From assembly GCA_963747535.1 (NCBI GenBank), contig CAVVFX010000015.1, positions 133,995 through 197,994 of the forward strand: DNA of 64,000 nt, read 5' to 3'. The notes beneath the pieces were generated by a model. That model was not told where the DNA came from, did not search any database, and saw only the letters and a program-made list of their open reading frames with translations. Within the stretch, counting starts at the first letter, position 1, and the number at the start of each line of letters is the position of its first letter. Below are positions 43,871 to 52,795 of this stretch, piece by piece. The stretch comes from CAVVFX01 sp963747535 (GTDB lineage Bacteria > Acidobacteriota > Terriglobia > Bryobacterales > Bryobacteraceae). The position numbers and the translations under genes were made by a program.

Positions 43871-45130
43871 ATGCCTTCCACTTCTCGTCGCCGGTTCCTG
43901 CAACGCCTGGGCCTGGGAGCAGGCGCCGCCGCGTTCCCCACCATTCTTCCGAGGCGTGTATGGGGCGCCAATGATCGGATCCAGGTCGGCCTCATCGGCA
44001 CCGGGAACCGCGGCAACCTGTTGCTCGACCAGTTACCCGCACCAGGGCAGATCGTCGCGGTGGCCGATTGTTTCCTGACTCGCGCTGAAGAGGCCAAGTC
44101 GAGGCGCCGGACCACATGGGACGTGTACCAGGACTACCGGAAAATCCTGGACCGCAAAGACATCGACGCAGTCGTCGTTTCCACTCCGGATCACGACCGC
44201 GTGCGCGTCGCGATTCACGCCTGCGAAGCCGGCAAAGATATCTACGCCGAGAAGCCCCTGACCTTATACATCGGGGAGGGCCGCGCCCTGGTCGACGCGG
44301 TGCGCAAGTATCAACGCGTGCTCCAGGTGGGAACCCAGCAACGATCCATGGAGATGAACCAGATCTCCTGCGCGCTCGTACGCAATGGAGGGCTCGGCAA
44401 ACTGCAACTGGTGCATGGCGTAAACTATCCTTCTTCCGCGCCGATCCCGGCTATGCCCGACGAGGTTATGCCGGACAGACTGGACTGGGACGTCTGGCTC
44501 GGACAGGCTCCCTTGCGTCCCTATCACAAGAAACTGCAAACCAGTTGGATGTCGTGGTTCGACTATTCAGGCGGCGAGATGACTAACTGGGGCTGTCATG
44601 GACTGGACCAGATTCAGTGGGCGCTGGGCATGGACCGTACCGGTCCCGTAGAACTGTATCCCCTTGAAGACGGCCCCAAAGGCGCTATAGCTTTCCGCTA
44701 CGCCAATGGAGTGACCGTGCATCTCGACCTGGAGAACAAGGGCGACATGCAAGGTGGCGGCCGTTTTATCGGTGAGAAAGGACAGATCGATATTTGGCGG
44801 AATAATTTCAAGATCGACGCGCCGGGTGTGGAACTCGGCCTGCCTCCGCAGGAGGAAATCGACAAGTGGCACGACTCGCGCGCCAAATGGCAGGCCCAAT
44901 ATCACATGGGTTACTGGCTCGAATGCATTCCGACCCGCAAGGATCCCAACGCCGATGTCGAGATCGGTCACCGCTCGGCGAGCCTCGCCCACCTTGCCAA
45001 CATCACCCGCAAGCTGAATCGTAAGCTCCGCTGGGATCCCGAGAAAGAGCAGTTTGTCGATGACTCCGAAGCAAACCTGGCGGTGCATCGTCCACGACGC
45101 GCAGGCTACGAACTACCCAAACTCGCGTAA
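43871..45130 (+). CDS. Gfo/Idh/MocA-family oxidoreductase, Tat-exported
   Basis: 419 residues. A twin-arginine leader (STSRRRFLQRLGLGAGAAAF) precedes a Rossmann domain with IQVGLIGTGNRGNLLLDQL. The family EKP motif is intact (GKDIYAEKPLTLYIGEGRAL). The C-terminal domain has GGEMTNWGCHGLDQIQWALGM. These enzymes are NAD(P)-dependent sugar dehydrogenases, oxidoreductases or glycosidases; the exported acidobacterial and planctomycete forms are poorly characterised. Likely periplasmic, with tightly bound cofactor. Confidence 0.9.
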   Translation: MPSTSRRRFLQRLGLGAGAAAFPTILPRRVWGANDRIQVGLIGTGNRGNLLLDQLPAPGQIVAVADCFLTRAEEAKSRRRTTWDVYQDYRKILDRKDIDAVVVSTPDHDRVRVAIHACEAGKDIYAEKPLTLYIGEGRALVDAVRKYQRVLQVGTQQRSMEMNQISCALVRNGGLGKLQLVHGVNYPSSAPIPAMPDEVMPDRLDWDVWLGQAPLRPYHKKLQTSWMSWFDYSGGEMTNWGCHGLDQIQWALGMDRTGPVELYPLEDGPKGAIAFRYANGVTVHLDLENKGDMQGGGRFIGEKGQIDIWRNNFKIDAPGVELGLPPQEEIDKWHDSRAKWQAQYHMGYWLECIPTRKDPNADVEIGHRSASLAHLANITRKLNRKLRWDPEKEQFVDDSEANLAVHRPRRAGYELPKLA

Positions 45131-45217
45131 CTGCGGGGTGGTCAATCTTGGCCGCAGCCACCTTTCCGGCGGCTCTTCTCGACAAGGCGGTAATCTTCCG
45201 CGCCAACTGAGGCTCAT

Positions 45218-45986
45218 GTGAACAGGTTCTTGATTCTCGCCGCGGTCGCGGTGGTGGCTGTTGCGGTGATCTTCGCTCCACGGGGCGGCTCGGCTCCCGT
45301 GACGATGCCCAAAAATACCGTAGCCTATCTGGTTCAGTTCGGCCAGGACGGCAAACCGGACGTCGATTGGAGCGGCACCCTCACCTCATCGAGCGTCCGC
45401 CCGACCGGCTGGCAATTGGATAGCGGTGATGGGATCAAGGGCAGTTCCTGGAAGTTGCGAACGCGCGAGCAGACCTACTGGGATTCACCCTACGAGCGCC
45501 CGAATGCAACCGACATCCAATCGTGAAAAGGTGGCGGCAAAAGGTGTGTGGATCGAATTGGGCGACACTCCGGCTTCGGCACTTCATGTCAACACCGCGC
45601 AAGGGTGGTTCGACATTGCCACGAATTCTTCGCCAAGCGATCCCTCCCGTGAGTTTCTGGGCGGACGCGTTCGCGTCACGGCAGTGCCGGTTTCTATGTC
45701 GACCGGCTCGATCGCGATGCGCTGATCGCCGCGATGAAAGCCCGCCGGACCTATGCCGCCACTGACAATATGCTGGTTGATCTGCGGATGGGTGAGCATT
45801 TCATGGGCGAGAGTTTCAGCGTTCAACAACAAGGTTGTCTACAGCATTCGCGGCCAGGGTCCCGAGGTGAAGTTCGTCTGGACGGATAATGACCCCCTGG
45901 CGGGCAGGAATTACTTTTATGTAAGGGTCGAGCAGAAGGACGGCCAGTTATGTTGGAGTTCGCCCATTTGGGTGGAGTACCCGTAA
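45218..45986 (+). pseudogene. Decayed PHP/DUF3604-type phosphoesterase gene, catalytic core lost
   Basis: Fragments of one protein appear in order across the three plus frames. 45218-45526 encodes a membrane leader and a beta domain (YLVQFGQDGKPDVDWSGTL). The next piece, in another frame, continues it (KGVWIELGDTPASALHVNTAQGWFDI). At about 45685-45830 a third frame reads GSAGFYVDRLDRDALIAAM and KARRTYAATDNMLVDLRMG. At 45835-45986 the final frame ends YFYVRVEQKDGQLCWSSPIWV, the typical tail of such proteins. The metal-binding PHP core between the second and third pieces is missing. At least three frame breaks and one large deletion make this a pseudogene. Confidence 0.7.
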
Positions 45987-46030
45987 CCCGGCCGCTGGCG
46001 GCCGGCGACAGCCGGAGAGTTGCGCCCACA

Positions 46031-46309
46031 TTACTTCCGCTCTGCCAGCATCTTCTTCCAGGCGTTCTCCAACTCCGCCCGCGCCTGATCGCTCAGCGGT
46101 CTTGGCATATCGCTCGGCTGGAATCCCCGGCATAGCTCCACGGTTTTGCGCAGGCTGGCGGCGAACTCCACACAAGGCGAGCACTCCGCCAGGTGGTTCT
46201 CGATCGCCTCGCAGGCTTCAGGCGGGAGTTCAAAATCAAGATAATCGGACAACAATGCGAGAACTTCCTTGCAACTTTCCGATCTTTCCTCCATGGCTTT
46301 TCCTTCCAC
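46031..46309 (-). CDS. Anti-sigma factor with zinc-finger (ZAS-like) domain
   Basis: 92 residues. It has the His-X3-Cys-X2-Cys motif (HLAECSPC) with an upstream cysteine (ESCKEVLALLSDYLDFELP), the pattern of anti-sigma zinc fingers. There is no membrane helix, so it is probably soluble. It follows the sigma-factor gene by 2 nt on the same strand. It should bind and hold the sigma factor until a signal releases it; redox sensing through the zinc site is possible. Confidence 0.85.
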   Translation of the reverse strand: MEGKAMEERSESCKEVLALLSDYLDFELPPEACEAIENHLAECSPCVEFAASLRKTVELCRGFQPSDMPRPLSDQARAELENAWKKMLAERK

Positions 46310-46311
46310 TC

Positions 46312-46917
46312 TTACTTCACAGCTTCCGCCGCGTGTAGATAATCGTTCAGTTTCTGACGGAGAGCCAATCGCCCGCGGTGAAGCCTCGTTTTCACGGCAT
46401 CGGACGTAATGTCGAGTACCTGGGCAGTCTCCTCCGTCGAAAGCTCCTCCAGGTCCCGCAGCAATACCACCGACCGGTACGTCTCGGGCAACTCTGCTAC
46501 CGCGCGATGAAGTGTCACCCGCAATTCCGATCGCAACAGTTCACTATCCGGATCGCTCGACCGGTCATCGATCACGCGGACCGTTCCCGGAACCAATTCA
46601 TCCCACGAAAGTTCCTGAGAAGGAGCGAAAATGCTCTTGCGTCGCTTCATCAGGCACGCGTTCTTGGCGATTCGGAATACCCATGCCCGGACCCGCTCCG
46701 GTTCGCGAAGTTTGGAAAAACTTTCGAAAACATGCAGCAGCGTCTCCTGCGCAATCTCCTCGGCATCTTCGCGCTGACCGCACATCAGCCAGCTATAGCG
46801 AAAGATTTTGGCCCTGAAATGATCCACGAATTCCTCAAAAGCACCGGCGTGCCCATTGAGCAGCGCCCGCGCCAGTTCGATCTCGCGTTGTTTCTCCAAA
46901 CTCTCTCTTAACAGCAA
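46312..46917 (-). CDS. ECF-type RNA polymerase sigma factor
   Basis: 201 residues, starting at TTG 46917 because an in-frame TGA lies just upstream. Region 2 (about 22-90: FEEFVDHFRAKIFRYSWLM, EDAEEIAQETLLHVF, RAWVFRIAKNACLMKRRK) and region 4 (about 135-190: LHRAVAELPETYRSVVLLRDLEELSTEETAQVLDIT, VKTRLHRGRLALRQKL) are complete. The anti-sigma gene follows at 2 nt. The pair sits between a pseudogene and the polysaccharide locus; whether it controls the latter is unknown. Confidence 0.92.
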   Translation of the reverse strand: MLLRESLEKQREIELARALLNGHAGAFEEFVDHFRAKIFRYSWLMCGQREDAEEIAQETLLHVFESFSKLREPERVRAWVFRIAKNACLMKRRKSIFAPSQELSWDELVPGTVRVIDDRSSDPDSELLRSELRVTLHRAVAELPETYRSVVLLRDLEELSTEETAQVLDITSDAVKTRLHRGRLALRQKLNDYLHAAEAVK

Positions 46918-46953
46918 TTGTACGACCGCCTGTCACCTCCCAACGTTAACCCG

Positions 46954-48003
46954 TTACGGAGTTGGCAGCACTGGCGTGCTTTTATCCGTCAAGAGGTTAT
47001 GGCGAATCATGAGTTCGGCCAGGTCGGCTCGTGCAATCCTCTCTGTGCAGTGCGCGGCGCCGAAGGCTTCGTTAGAGGCCGCCAACCGTTTGGTCAGTCC
47101 CGGATCATTCCAGAGCTTGGTAATCGCCGCGGCGAGTTCAGACGGCGAGGACGCCTTACATAGAAGTCCGTTGCATCCGGCTGTAACATAGTCCGAGATC
47201 CCTTCCGACTCCGTCGCGATGACAGCCTTACCCAGATGCATCGCGCACACCAGTGTCACATGACCGCAGGGCACGGTTGAACTCCGCAGCGGCAGAACCA
47301 TGAATTCCGAGTACCGAAGCGTGTTCATCGCCTCTGCCATCGGCACGCTGGTCAGCACTCGCACATGGCTCGGGATCGCAATCCCTTCCAGGCTCTCCGG
47401 CCGGGCAACCACCACCAGGGGAATATGGGGTACGAGCGTGCTGGCTTCCATCAGCGTCCGGTAATCCCTTCCGTTGCCGCCGATTGCGGAGATATATGGT
47501 TTGGGCTGCAGGGAGTGCTCCGGCATGACGTCCGGCTTGCCGATGCCCCACAGCCGTACCTTGAAGCGCTCTACCGGTATCCTGAAGTGGCTGCTGTAAA
47601 GCGTGCGCTCCATCGACGAGTGCACATAGATCTCCCCGATCCGGCGAAGGGCCACGCTCATCAGATAACGTTTGATACCCGATGGCAACTCGGGCAAATT
47701 GAATGTGAAAGTGCAGTAGGGAATTTGGGACCGAAAGACCGCGGAGACCAGCCCGCACCAGAAAGACGCCCCCGCGTCTGTGATGAACAGCAGTCTTGCC
47801 TGCTCCCTGCGAGCCGTGAGGACCGCTTGCAGGGCCGTCCGGGCCAAAGCCAAATTTGGTTTTTTTATTTTCCTTTCCCAATAGTTAGCGGGCCTGTCGT
47901 CGAAAGAAGCCCACCGTACATTCTGATCGGTTACCTGAGGGCCGAACCAGGCGTCAGGCTCCCCTGGATGACGGCTGCAGGAGACGATCAGTTTTTTTTC
48001 CAT
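46954..48003 (-). CDS. Glycosyltransferase, GT-B fold (GT4-like)
   Basis: 349 residues from ATG 48003 (KKLIVSCSRHPGEPD); a longer frame to 48096 adds non-conserved residues. The C-terminal half resembles a GT4 donor-binding domain: YISAIGGNGRDYRTLMEAS, VPLVVVARPESLEG-like strands, then MVLPLRSSTVPCGHVTLVCAMHLGKAVIATESEGISDYV and NGLLCKA. It is the last gene of the minus arm of the polysaccharide locus. The sugar and acceptor are unknown. Confidence 0.8.
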   Translation of the reverse strand: MEKKLIVSCSRHPGEPDAWFGPQVTDQNVRWASFDDRPANYWERKIKKPNLALARTALQAVLTARREQARLLFITDAGASFWCGLVSAVFRSQIPYCTFTFNLPELPSGIKRYLMSVALRRIGEIYVHSSMERTLYSSHFRIPVERFKVRLWGIGKPDVMPEHSLQPKPYISAIGGNGRDYRTLMEASTLVPHIPLVVVARPESLEGIAIPSHVRVLTSVPMAEAMNTLRYSEFMVLPLRSSTVPCGHVTLVCAMHLGKAVIATESEGISDYVTAGCNGLLCKASSPSELAAAITKLWNDPGLTKRLAASNEAFGAAHCTERIARADLAELMIRHNLLTDKSTPVLPTP

Positions 48004-48186
48004 AACAGTATCGGCGGCGCAGTCGTTGTCGCTTCGCTGCCCCTCGCCTGCACAGATTTTAATCCATCGCGAATCCAATCCGTCGAACCTCGGCAAGCCT
48101 GTGTCCTATCCTGTCCGGTGGTTCGGGATGATTAGGCACCCCTGAGGAGATGCATCGCAGGCGATGGCAACTCCTGGCAAATATGA

Positions 48187-49002
48187 TCAATGATTCCTGG
48201 GTGTGCGTTTGAGAATCCTCTTGACCCCATGCCGCAGATGGCGCATCGACTGGCGGATCGAGGAGGCGACCCGTTCCACGGGCATCAGAACCCGCCCTCG
48301 GATGGCCTCGTTGGGACGGCTGCGGAAAACCGTGCCGCGCGCCTCGCCGGTCCAATGTGCGGGCGGTTGCCTGGTGTAGTAATAGGCCGCGAACGATTTG
48401 CGCGCGCGATCCTCGGGACAATGAACTGCGGTGACGCCGTGGTAGCTGATATCGCTCGTTTCAAAAACTACGCACCGGTTGAACAGCGGCTGAATCGAGT
48501 GATGGCAGTGTTTGACCTCAGGGTCCCAGAGTTCGAGGTTACCGCCCCACTCAGGACTCCAATCCGGATTGAAGAAAATCAGAATGTTGAGCCGCCGGTG
48601 CAATGCGCGTTCGGCAATGTAATTGAAGTCGACGTGCACATCGAGGCGCCCCCGGGGACCTGTCTGGTGCATGCCGCCGCCGATCAATTCGTCGTCTGCC
48701 AGCAGGTCTGGAATCTTAAAAACGAAGGAAAGCAGTTCGAGCCACGAGGGCGCTGCGAGGGTGCGATTCAAGTCGAGGACCGCGGGAGCGAATTGCGCCG
48801 TATCCGTGACCTGAACCTTCTTCTTTTCGTTCACCGTGCTGAAGGCCCGGCCAATCTTACGGGCCTCCAGGTAGGTCGGAAAGGAATCGTGCACCCGGCA
48901 GGCGAAATCCGGCTCGAGAAAGTTATCGATCACGACGTGCGGAAACGGAGACGCCAACCCTGCGCGCCGGCGGAGTTCTTCCGGGTCGACCGGGAGAATC
49001 AC
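48187..49002 (-). CDS. 2-oxoglutarate/Fe(II)-dependent oxygenase (prolyl-4-hydroxylase-like)
   Basis: 271 residues from a GTG overlapping the GT2 stop (GTGA). The double-stranded beta-helix core shows the iron triad: His-X-Asp in RLDVHVDFNYI and the distal His in DISYHGVTAV. The 2-oxoglutarate arginine follows in RKSFAAYYYT. The N-terminus PFPHVVIDNFLEPDFACRVHDSFP is characteristic of this subgroup, seen beside glycosyltransferases in surface-polysaccharide loci. It may hydroxylate a sugar or an anchored protein; the substrate is unknown. The C-terminal 50 residues are basic. Confidence 0.82.
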   Translation of the reverse strand: MILPVDPEELRRRAGLASPFPHVVIDNFLEPDFACRVHDSFPTYLEARKIGRAFSTVNEKKKVQVTDTAQFAPAVLDLNRTLAAPSWLELLSFVFKIPDLLADDELIGGGMHQTGPRGRLDVHVDFNYIAERALHRRLNILIFFNPDWSPEWGGNLELWDPEVKHCHHSIQPLFNRCVVFETSDISYHGVTAVHCPEDRARKSFAAYYYTRQPPAHWTGEARGTVFRSRPNEAIRGRVLMPVERVASSIRQSMRHLRHGVKRILKRTPRNH

Positions 49003-49991
49003 AAATACCTCCCTTTTCGGTCCAGGCTCTCGTCCCCTGCCCTAAAACCTGTCAAAAACACACTGTGACTGAGGGAGTCGACGAAGAGGTGCGATGGATT
49101 TGGATCGCCCCTGCGCTGAATTTTGCGGCGCAACCAGCCTAGCGCGCAACCCAGCAGAAATGCCGCATCCGCCAAGCCGGCATAGAGCGCACCATAATTC
49201 TTAAGGAAATACCAACGCCGCGCTTGAAACCAGTATGCCGGCAGGCGCGTTTTGGCAGGTGCGCGGACACCGGAAGAAGAGCCCTCAAAGTGAACGATGA
49301 GGCTCTCGGGCACGTACCACGTTTCCCAACCGGCACGCCTGGCATTGAGGCAGTAGTCCGTGTCCTCGAAGTAAGCGAAGTATCCTTCGTCCAGGGGGCC
49401 GACAGCTTCGATTACATCACGGCGGATGATCATGCTGGCACCAGCCACCCAGTCTACCCGACTCGCGGCCAGGGGTTTTGCCGGACACGCCGCCCACTTC
49501 GAAAGCCATCGTGAAATCAAGCCGATGCCTAAACCACGATCGAATTCCGAGGCCACGGACGGGAACCGAAATGGCGAGCCTTGGGGCCGTCCGTCCGCGA
49601 ATTCCAGCCGGGTTCCGGCGATGCCGGCTTGCCGATGCTCGTTCATAAATCGCACCAGCCGGGAAATCGCATCGGGGGCAACCACCGTATCGGCGTTCAG
49701 CAGCAGCACGTATTCCGGCGGATCCGGCGAGGCCATGCTCCTCCGAATGATCAGATTATTCCCGCCGGTGAAACCCAGATTTCGCGAGAGCGGCACCAAC
49801 TCTGCCCAGGCGTCCCAGCCGTGCGCCGCGATCGCCTGCCGGAGACGTTCCTCCGAATCGTCCCCGCTGCCGTTCTCGACGACTACCGCACAGGCGCGAG
49901 CGATATCCGGCATCTCCCGCGACAGGGACCGCAGGCAATCGATGGTGAGGTCCGCAACCTTATAGTTGAGAATGACGACCAGCAGTTTCAC
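48999..49991 (-). CDS. Glycosyltransferase family 2
   Basis: 330 residues from GTG 49991, which overlaps the stop of the gene before it (GTGA). GT-A features include LLVVILNYKVADLTIDCLRSL, VVVENGSGDDS, LSRNLGFTGGNNLIIRRS, the DXD-like LLNADTVV, WVAGASMIIRRDVIEAVGPLDEGYFAYFEDTDYCLNARRAG and VHFEGSSS. This is the rhamnosyltransferase-like branch. A weak hydrophobic stretch lies near the C-terminus. Four-base overlaps on both sides show a tightly coupled operon. Confidence 0.9.
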   Translation of the reverse strand: MKLLVVILNYKVADLTIDCLRSLSREMPDIARACAVVVENGSGDDSEERLRQAIAAHGWDAWAELVPLSRNLGFTGGNNLIIRRSMASPDPPEYVLLLNADTVVAPDAISRLVRFMNEHRQAGIAGTRLEFADGRPQGSPFRFPSVASEFDRGLGIGLISRWLSKWAACPAKPLAASRVDWVAGASMIIRRDVIEAVGPLDEGYFAYFEDTDYCLNARRAGWETWYVPESLIVHFEGSSSGVRAPAKTRLPAYWFQARRWYFLKNYGALYAGLADAAFLLGCALGWLRRKIQRRGDPNPSHLFVDSLSHSVFLTGFRAGDESLDRKGRYL

Positions 49992-51259
49992 GGTGTTGGT
50001 CTGGCGTCAGACCGGCGTTGCCACCGCTCGATCTGCGTCCTGTGGAACTTTGCGGTCTCGGCCGCAATCGTATCGGGATGGTAGCGCTTCATGGCATCTT
50101 CTCCGGCGCGAAGGCCCAGTTTGGCCGCCAGGCAAGGATCGCCGAGCAGTCGGGCAACCTGGACGGCCATGCCGGCCGGGTCGCCCGGCTCGCACAACAG
50201 GCCGTTGACGCCATCGGTCACGGTCTCCGCGATGCCTCCGGTGCGCGTGGCGACGAGCGGGCAGCCATGGGCCATGGCTTCCAGCGCCACCAGTCCGAAG
50301 GTTTCATAGCGTGAGGCGACGATCGTCAGGAAGGCCTGCCGGCGGAGCGCAGCCACGGCCGCATCCGGCTGACGGCCGAGCAAATCAACGCGGCCGGCGA
50401 CTTCCGGCGCCCGTTGGGCGAGATATCCGGCCAGAGACCAGGATCGCCCGGACTCGTCCAAAAAGGCCGCATCTCGTCCCGCAAACCACAGGCGAAGGTG
50501 CGGAAAGTTACGAGTGAGGATGCGGACGCAATCGATGGCCACGTCTCCGCCTTTGTGACGGTCGAAGCGGCCCAAAAAAAGGATGCGGGAGCGATCGCAG
50601 CCCTCCAATCGCCAACGGTCTTGGATTGGCACAACGGGGGCGGGAGGAGGAATGACGGATGCGGCATCCAAGTTCAATCCGTAGTGGGTCCTGGTGCGCT
50701 CCAGAATCTCCGCAGAGGGAGCCGAGATAGCATCGGCCAGCGAGATCGTCACGCCCTCCTGCTCGACGCGGCGGCGATATGCCCCGTCGAAGGTAATCTC
50801 GGACGCCGCCGCGTTGGCGAAGCACGGCCCGTGCAGACGAACCACCACCGGGATCGGCAGCCGTCGTCGAAACAGTTGTAAGAGTCCGAAGGTTTCTTCC
50901 ATTTCAAGAAGTTCCACTCCGCGCTCGGCAATTGCGTGCGCCGCGGCGCGGCCAAGGTTCTCACCGTGCCACCGACGCGTCGCCGACCGTGCACTGACGC
51001 GAAAGGCGAAGGCATTGCGGAGCCGCGACAGAAGGGGACGCGGTTCCCGATCCAGGAAATATACACCCGGCCATTGGCCGTTGCCGGTCGCACTGAGAAT
51101 GCACGGTTGATGCCCCATGCGGCGTAGACCTGCTACGATCTGGTCCACATAGGTTACGATTCCGTTCGCCGCGGCGTCTGGTGGCCAGGCCGGGCTCAGG
51201 AACGCCACCCTGAGAGGCCTCCCTCCGTTTGAAATCGCATCATGCATGTCAGACGACAT
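49988..51259 (-). CDS. Glycosyltransferase family 4
   Basis: 423 residues. Landmarks are VAFLSPAWPPDAAANGIVTYVDQIVAGLRRMGH at the acceptor side, then RILFLGRFDRHKGGDVAIDCVRIL and the donor-site motif VASRYETFGLVALEAMAHGCPLVATRTGGIAETV. It is the first gene of the minus arm, so its start region (51260-51372) should carry a divergent promoter shared with the flippase gene. Confidence 0.92.
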   Translation of the reverse strand: MSSDMHDAISNGGRPLRVAFLSPAWPPDAAANGIVTYVDQIVAGLRRMGHQPCILSATGNGQWPGVYFLDREPRPLLSRLRNAFAFRVSARSATRRWHGENLGRAAAHAIAERGVELLEMEETFGLLQLFRRRLPIPVVVRLHGPCFANAAASEITFDGAYRRRVEQEGVTISLADAISAPSAEILERTRTHYGLNLDAASVIPPPAPVVPIQDRWRLEGCDRSRILFLGRFDRHKGGDVAIDCVRILTRNFPHLRLWFAGRDAAFLDESGRSWSLAGYLAQRAPEVAGRVDLLGRQPDAAVAALRRQAFLTIVASRYETFGLVALEAMAHGCPLVATRTGGIAETVTDGVNGLLCEPGDPAGMAVQVARLLGDPCLAAKLGLRAGEDAMKRYHPDTIAAETAKFHRTQIERWQRRSDARPTP

Positions 51260-51372
51260 CCTGAACCATAGCTCGCGTGCGGTCTAGCCGTCAAGCAGCC
51301 GACGCGCGGCCCCACCTCCCGCTACGGCAGCGTGAAAGGACGTCCCTGCGGTAGACTCAGTTAATCGACAGC

Positions 51373-52776
51373 ATGCCGGATGCTTCTTCGACAGCGACGA
51401 GTACGCCGTCCGCCGAGATCGACGGTGCACCGGAGGGATCTCTCAAGCGGCTCGCCATCCGCGGCGCAATCTGGACCATGTTCGGCTTCGGAGCCGCCCA
51501 GCTTCTGCGCCTCGGCTTCAACCTGATTGTCACCCGCCTGCTTTACCCCGAGCTGTTCGGGTTGATTTCCCTGGTTTTCACCATCGTGATGGGCTTGAAC
51601 CTTTTCTGCGATTTGGGAATCGGCCCAGCCGTCGTCCGCGACCCCAGAGGCGGTGAACCGGCGTTCCTGAATACGGCCTGGACGATGCAGATCATTCGGG
51701 GAATCGGCATTGCCGTCTTCTGCCTCCTGACAGCATGGCCGGTGTCGGCGTTTTACGGGGATCGCCGGCTGCTATGGATTATCCCCGTGATCGGTCTCAG
51801 CAACATCGCCTCCGGATTCAATTCCACCCGCCTGTTGACCCTCCGGCGAACCATGCGGGTCCGTCAACAGGTGATCGTGGATGTTGGAACACAGATTCTT
51901 TCCGGATGCGTTATGATCCTCTGGGCCTGGTTGAGTCCGACGATTTGGGCTCTGATTGCGGGAGCGCTGGCGTCGGCAATCACTCGCCTGGCGTGGAGCC
52001 ATTGGCTGCTGCTTCCCGGCAGGTCCGATCGATTGGCATGGGAGCCTGTCGCGGTACAGGAACTCCTGCGCTTTGGCCGGTGGATCTGGCTTTCCAGTAT
52101 TCTCACTTTCTTCGCATCCCAAATCGACCGGCTGATTCTGGGTAAATTACTCACCTGGCAGATGCTTGGCATCTATGGCCTCGCCGCGGCTCTCGCCGAA
52201 GTGCCTCGAAGCCTGACGATGGCCTTGAATAGTGATGTGATCTACCCGGCTTATGCGAGATCCGCTGATCTTCCGCGGGCGGAACTCCGCGCCAGGATCC
52301 TTCGCCACCGCTGGCCTCTGCTGGTGGTGATAGCGGTTGCCGTAGCCGCCCTCGCGATCGTTGGCGACGGGCTGATGCTGTTCCTTTATGACAAGCGCTA
52401 CGCGGCGGGAGCCTGGATGCTTCCTCTGTTGGCTTTGGGAATCTGGCCGAGCGCGCTGTCGAACACCATAGAATCCTCGTTGTTTGCGATCGGCCAGCCG
52501 CGCTATGCCGCTTCCGGTAATCTCTGCAAAGTCCTGTTCACGGCGATTGGGATTCCGCTTGGATTCCGGCTCGCAGGAGTAGGCGGCGCAGTGATAGTAG
52601 TAGCCATGAATGATCTGCCGTATTATGGACAGATAACCTACGGCCTTTGGCGGGAGGGCCTCAGCAGTTGGGTGCAGGATCTGAAAGCGACCGCGCTCCT
52701 GGTGGCCTTTGTCGCACTGGCTCTCCTGGCGAGGTCCGCTTTGGGATTTGGGGTCCCATTCCGAGGCCATTTTTGA
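51373..52776 (+). CDS. Polysaccharide flippase (Wzx/MATE-like)
   Basis: 467 residues with about twelve hydrophobic segments. The opening GAIWTMFGFGAAQLLRLGFNLIVTRLLYPELFGLISLV is typical of the MOP/Wzx superfamily, as is GIGPAVVRDPRGGEPAFLNTAWTM. It would move lipid-linked oligosaccharide units across the inner membrane. It opens the plus arm of the polysaccharide locus, with GT4, ligase/polymerase and further GT genes following. Confidence 0.9.
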   Translation: MPDASSTATSTPSAEIDGAPEGSLKRLAIRGAIWTMFGFGAAQLLRLGFNLIVTRLLYPELFGLISLVFTIVMGLNLFCDLGIGPAVVRDPRGGEPAFLNTAWTMQIIRGIGIAVFCLLTAWPVSAFYGDRRLLWIIPVIGLSNIASGFNSTRLLTLRRTMRVRQQVIVDVGTQILSGCVMILWAWLSPTIWALIAGALASAITRLAWSHWLLLPGRSDRLAWEPVAVQELLRFGRWIWLSSILTFFASQIDRLILGKLLTWQMLGIYGLAAALAEVPRSLTMALNSDVIYPAYARSADLPRAELRARILRHRWPLLVVIAVAVAALAIVGDGLMLFLYDKRYAAGAWMLPLLALGIWPSALSNTIESSLFAIGQPRYAASGNLCKVLFTAIGIPLGFRLAGVGGAVIVVAMNDLPYYGQITYGLWREGLSSWVQDLKATALLVAFVALALLARSALGFGVPFRGHF

Positions 52777-52795
52777 TCGGTCTCTAAAATTTGCA

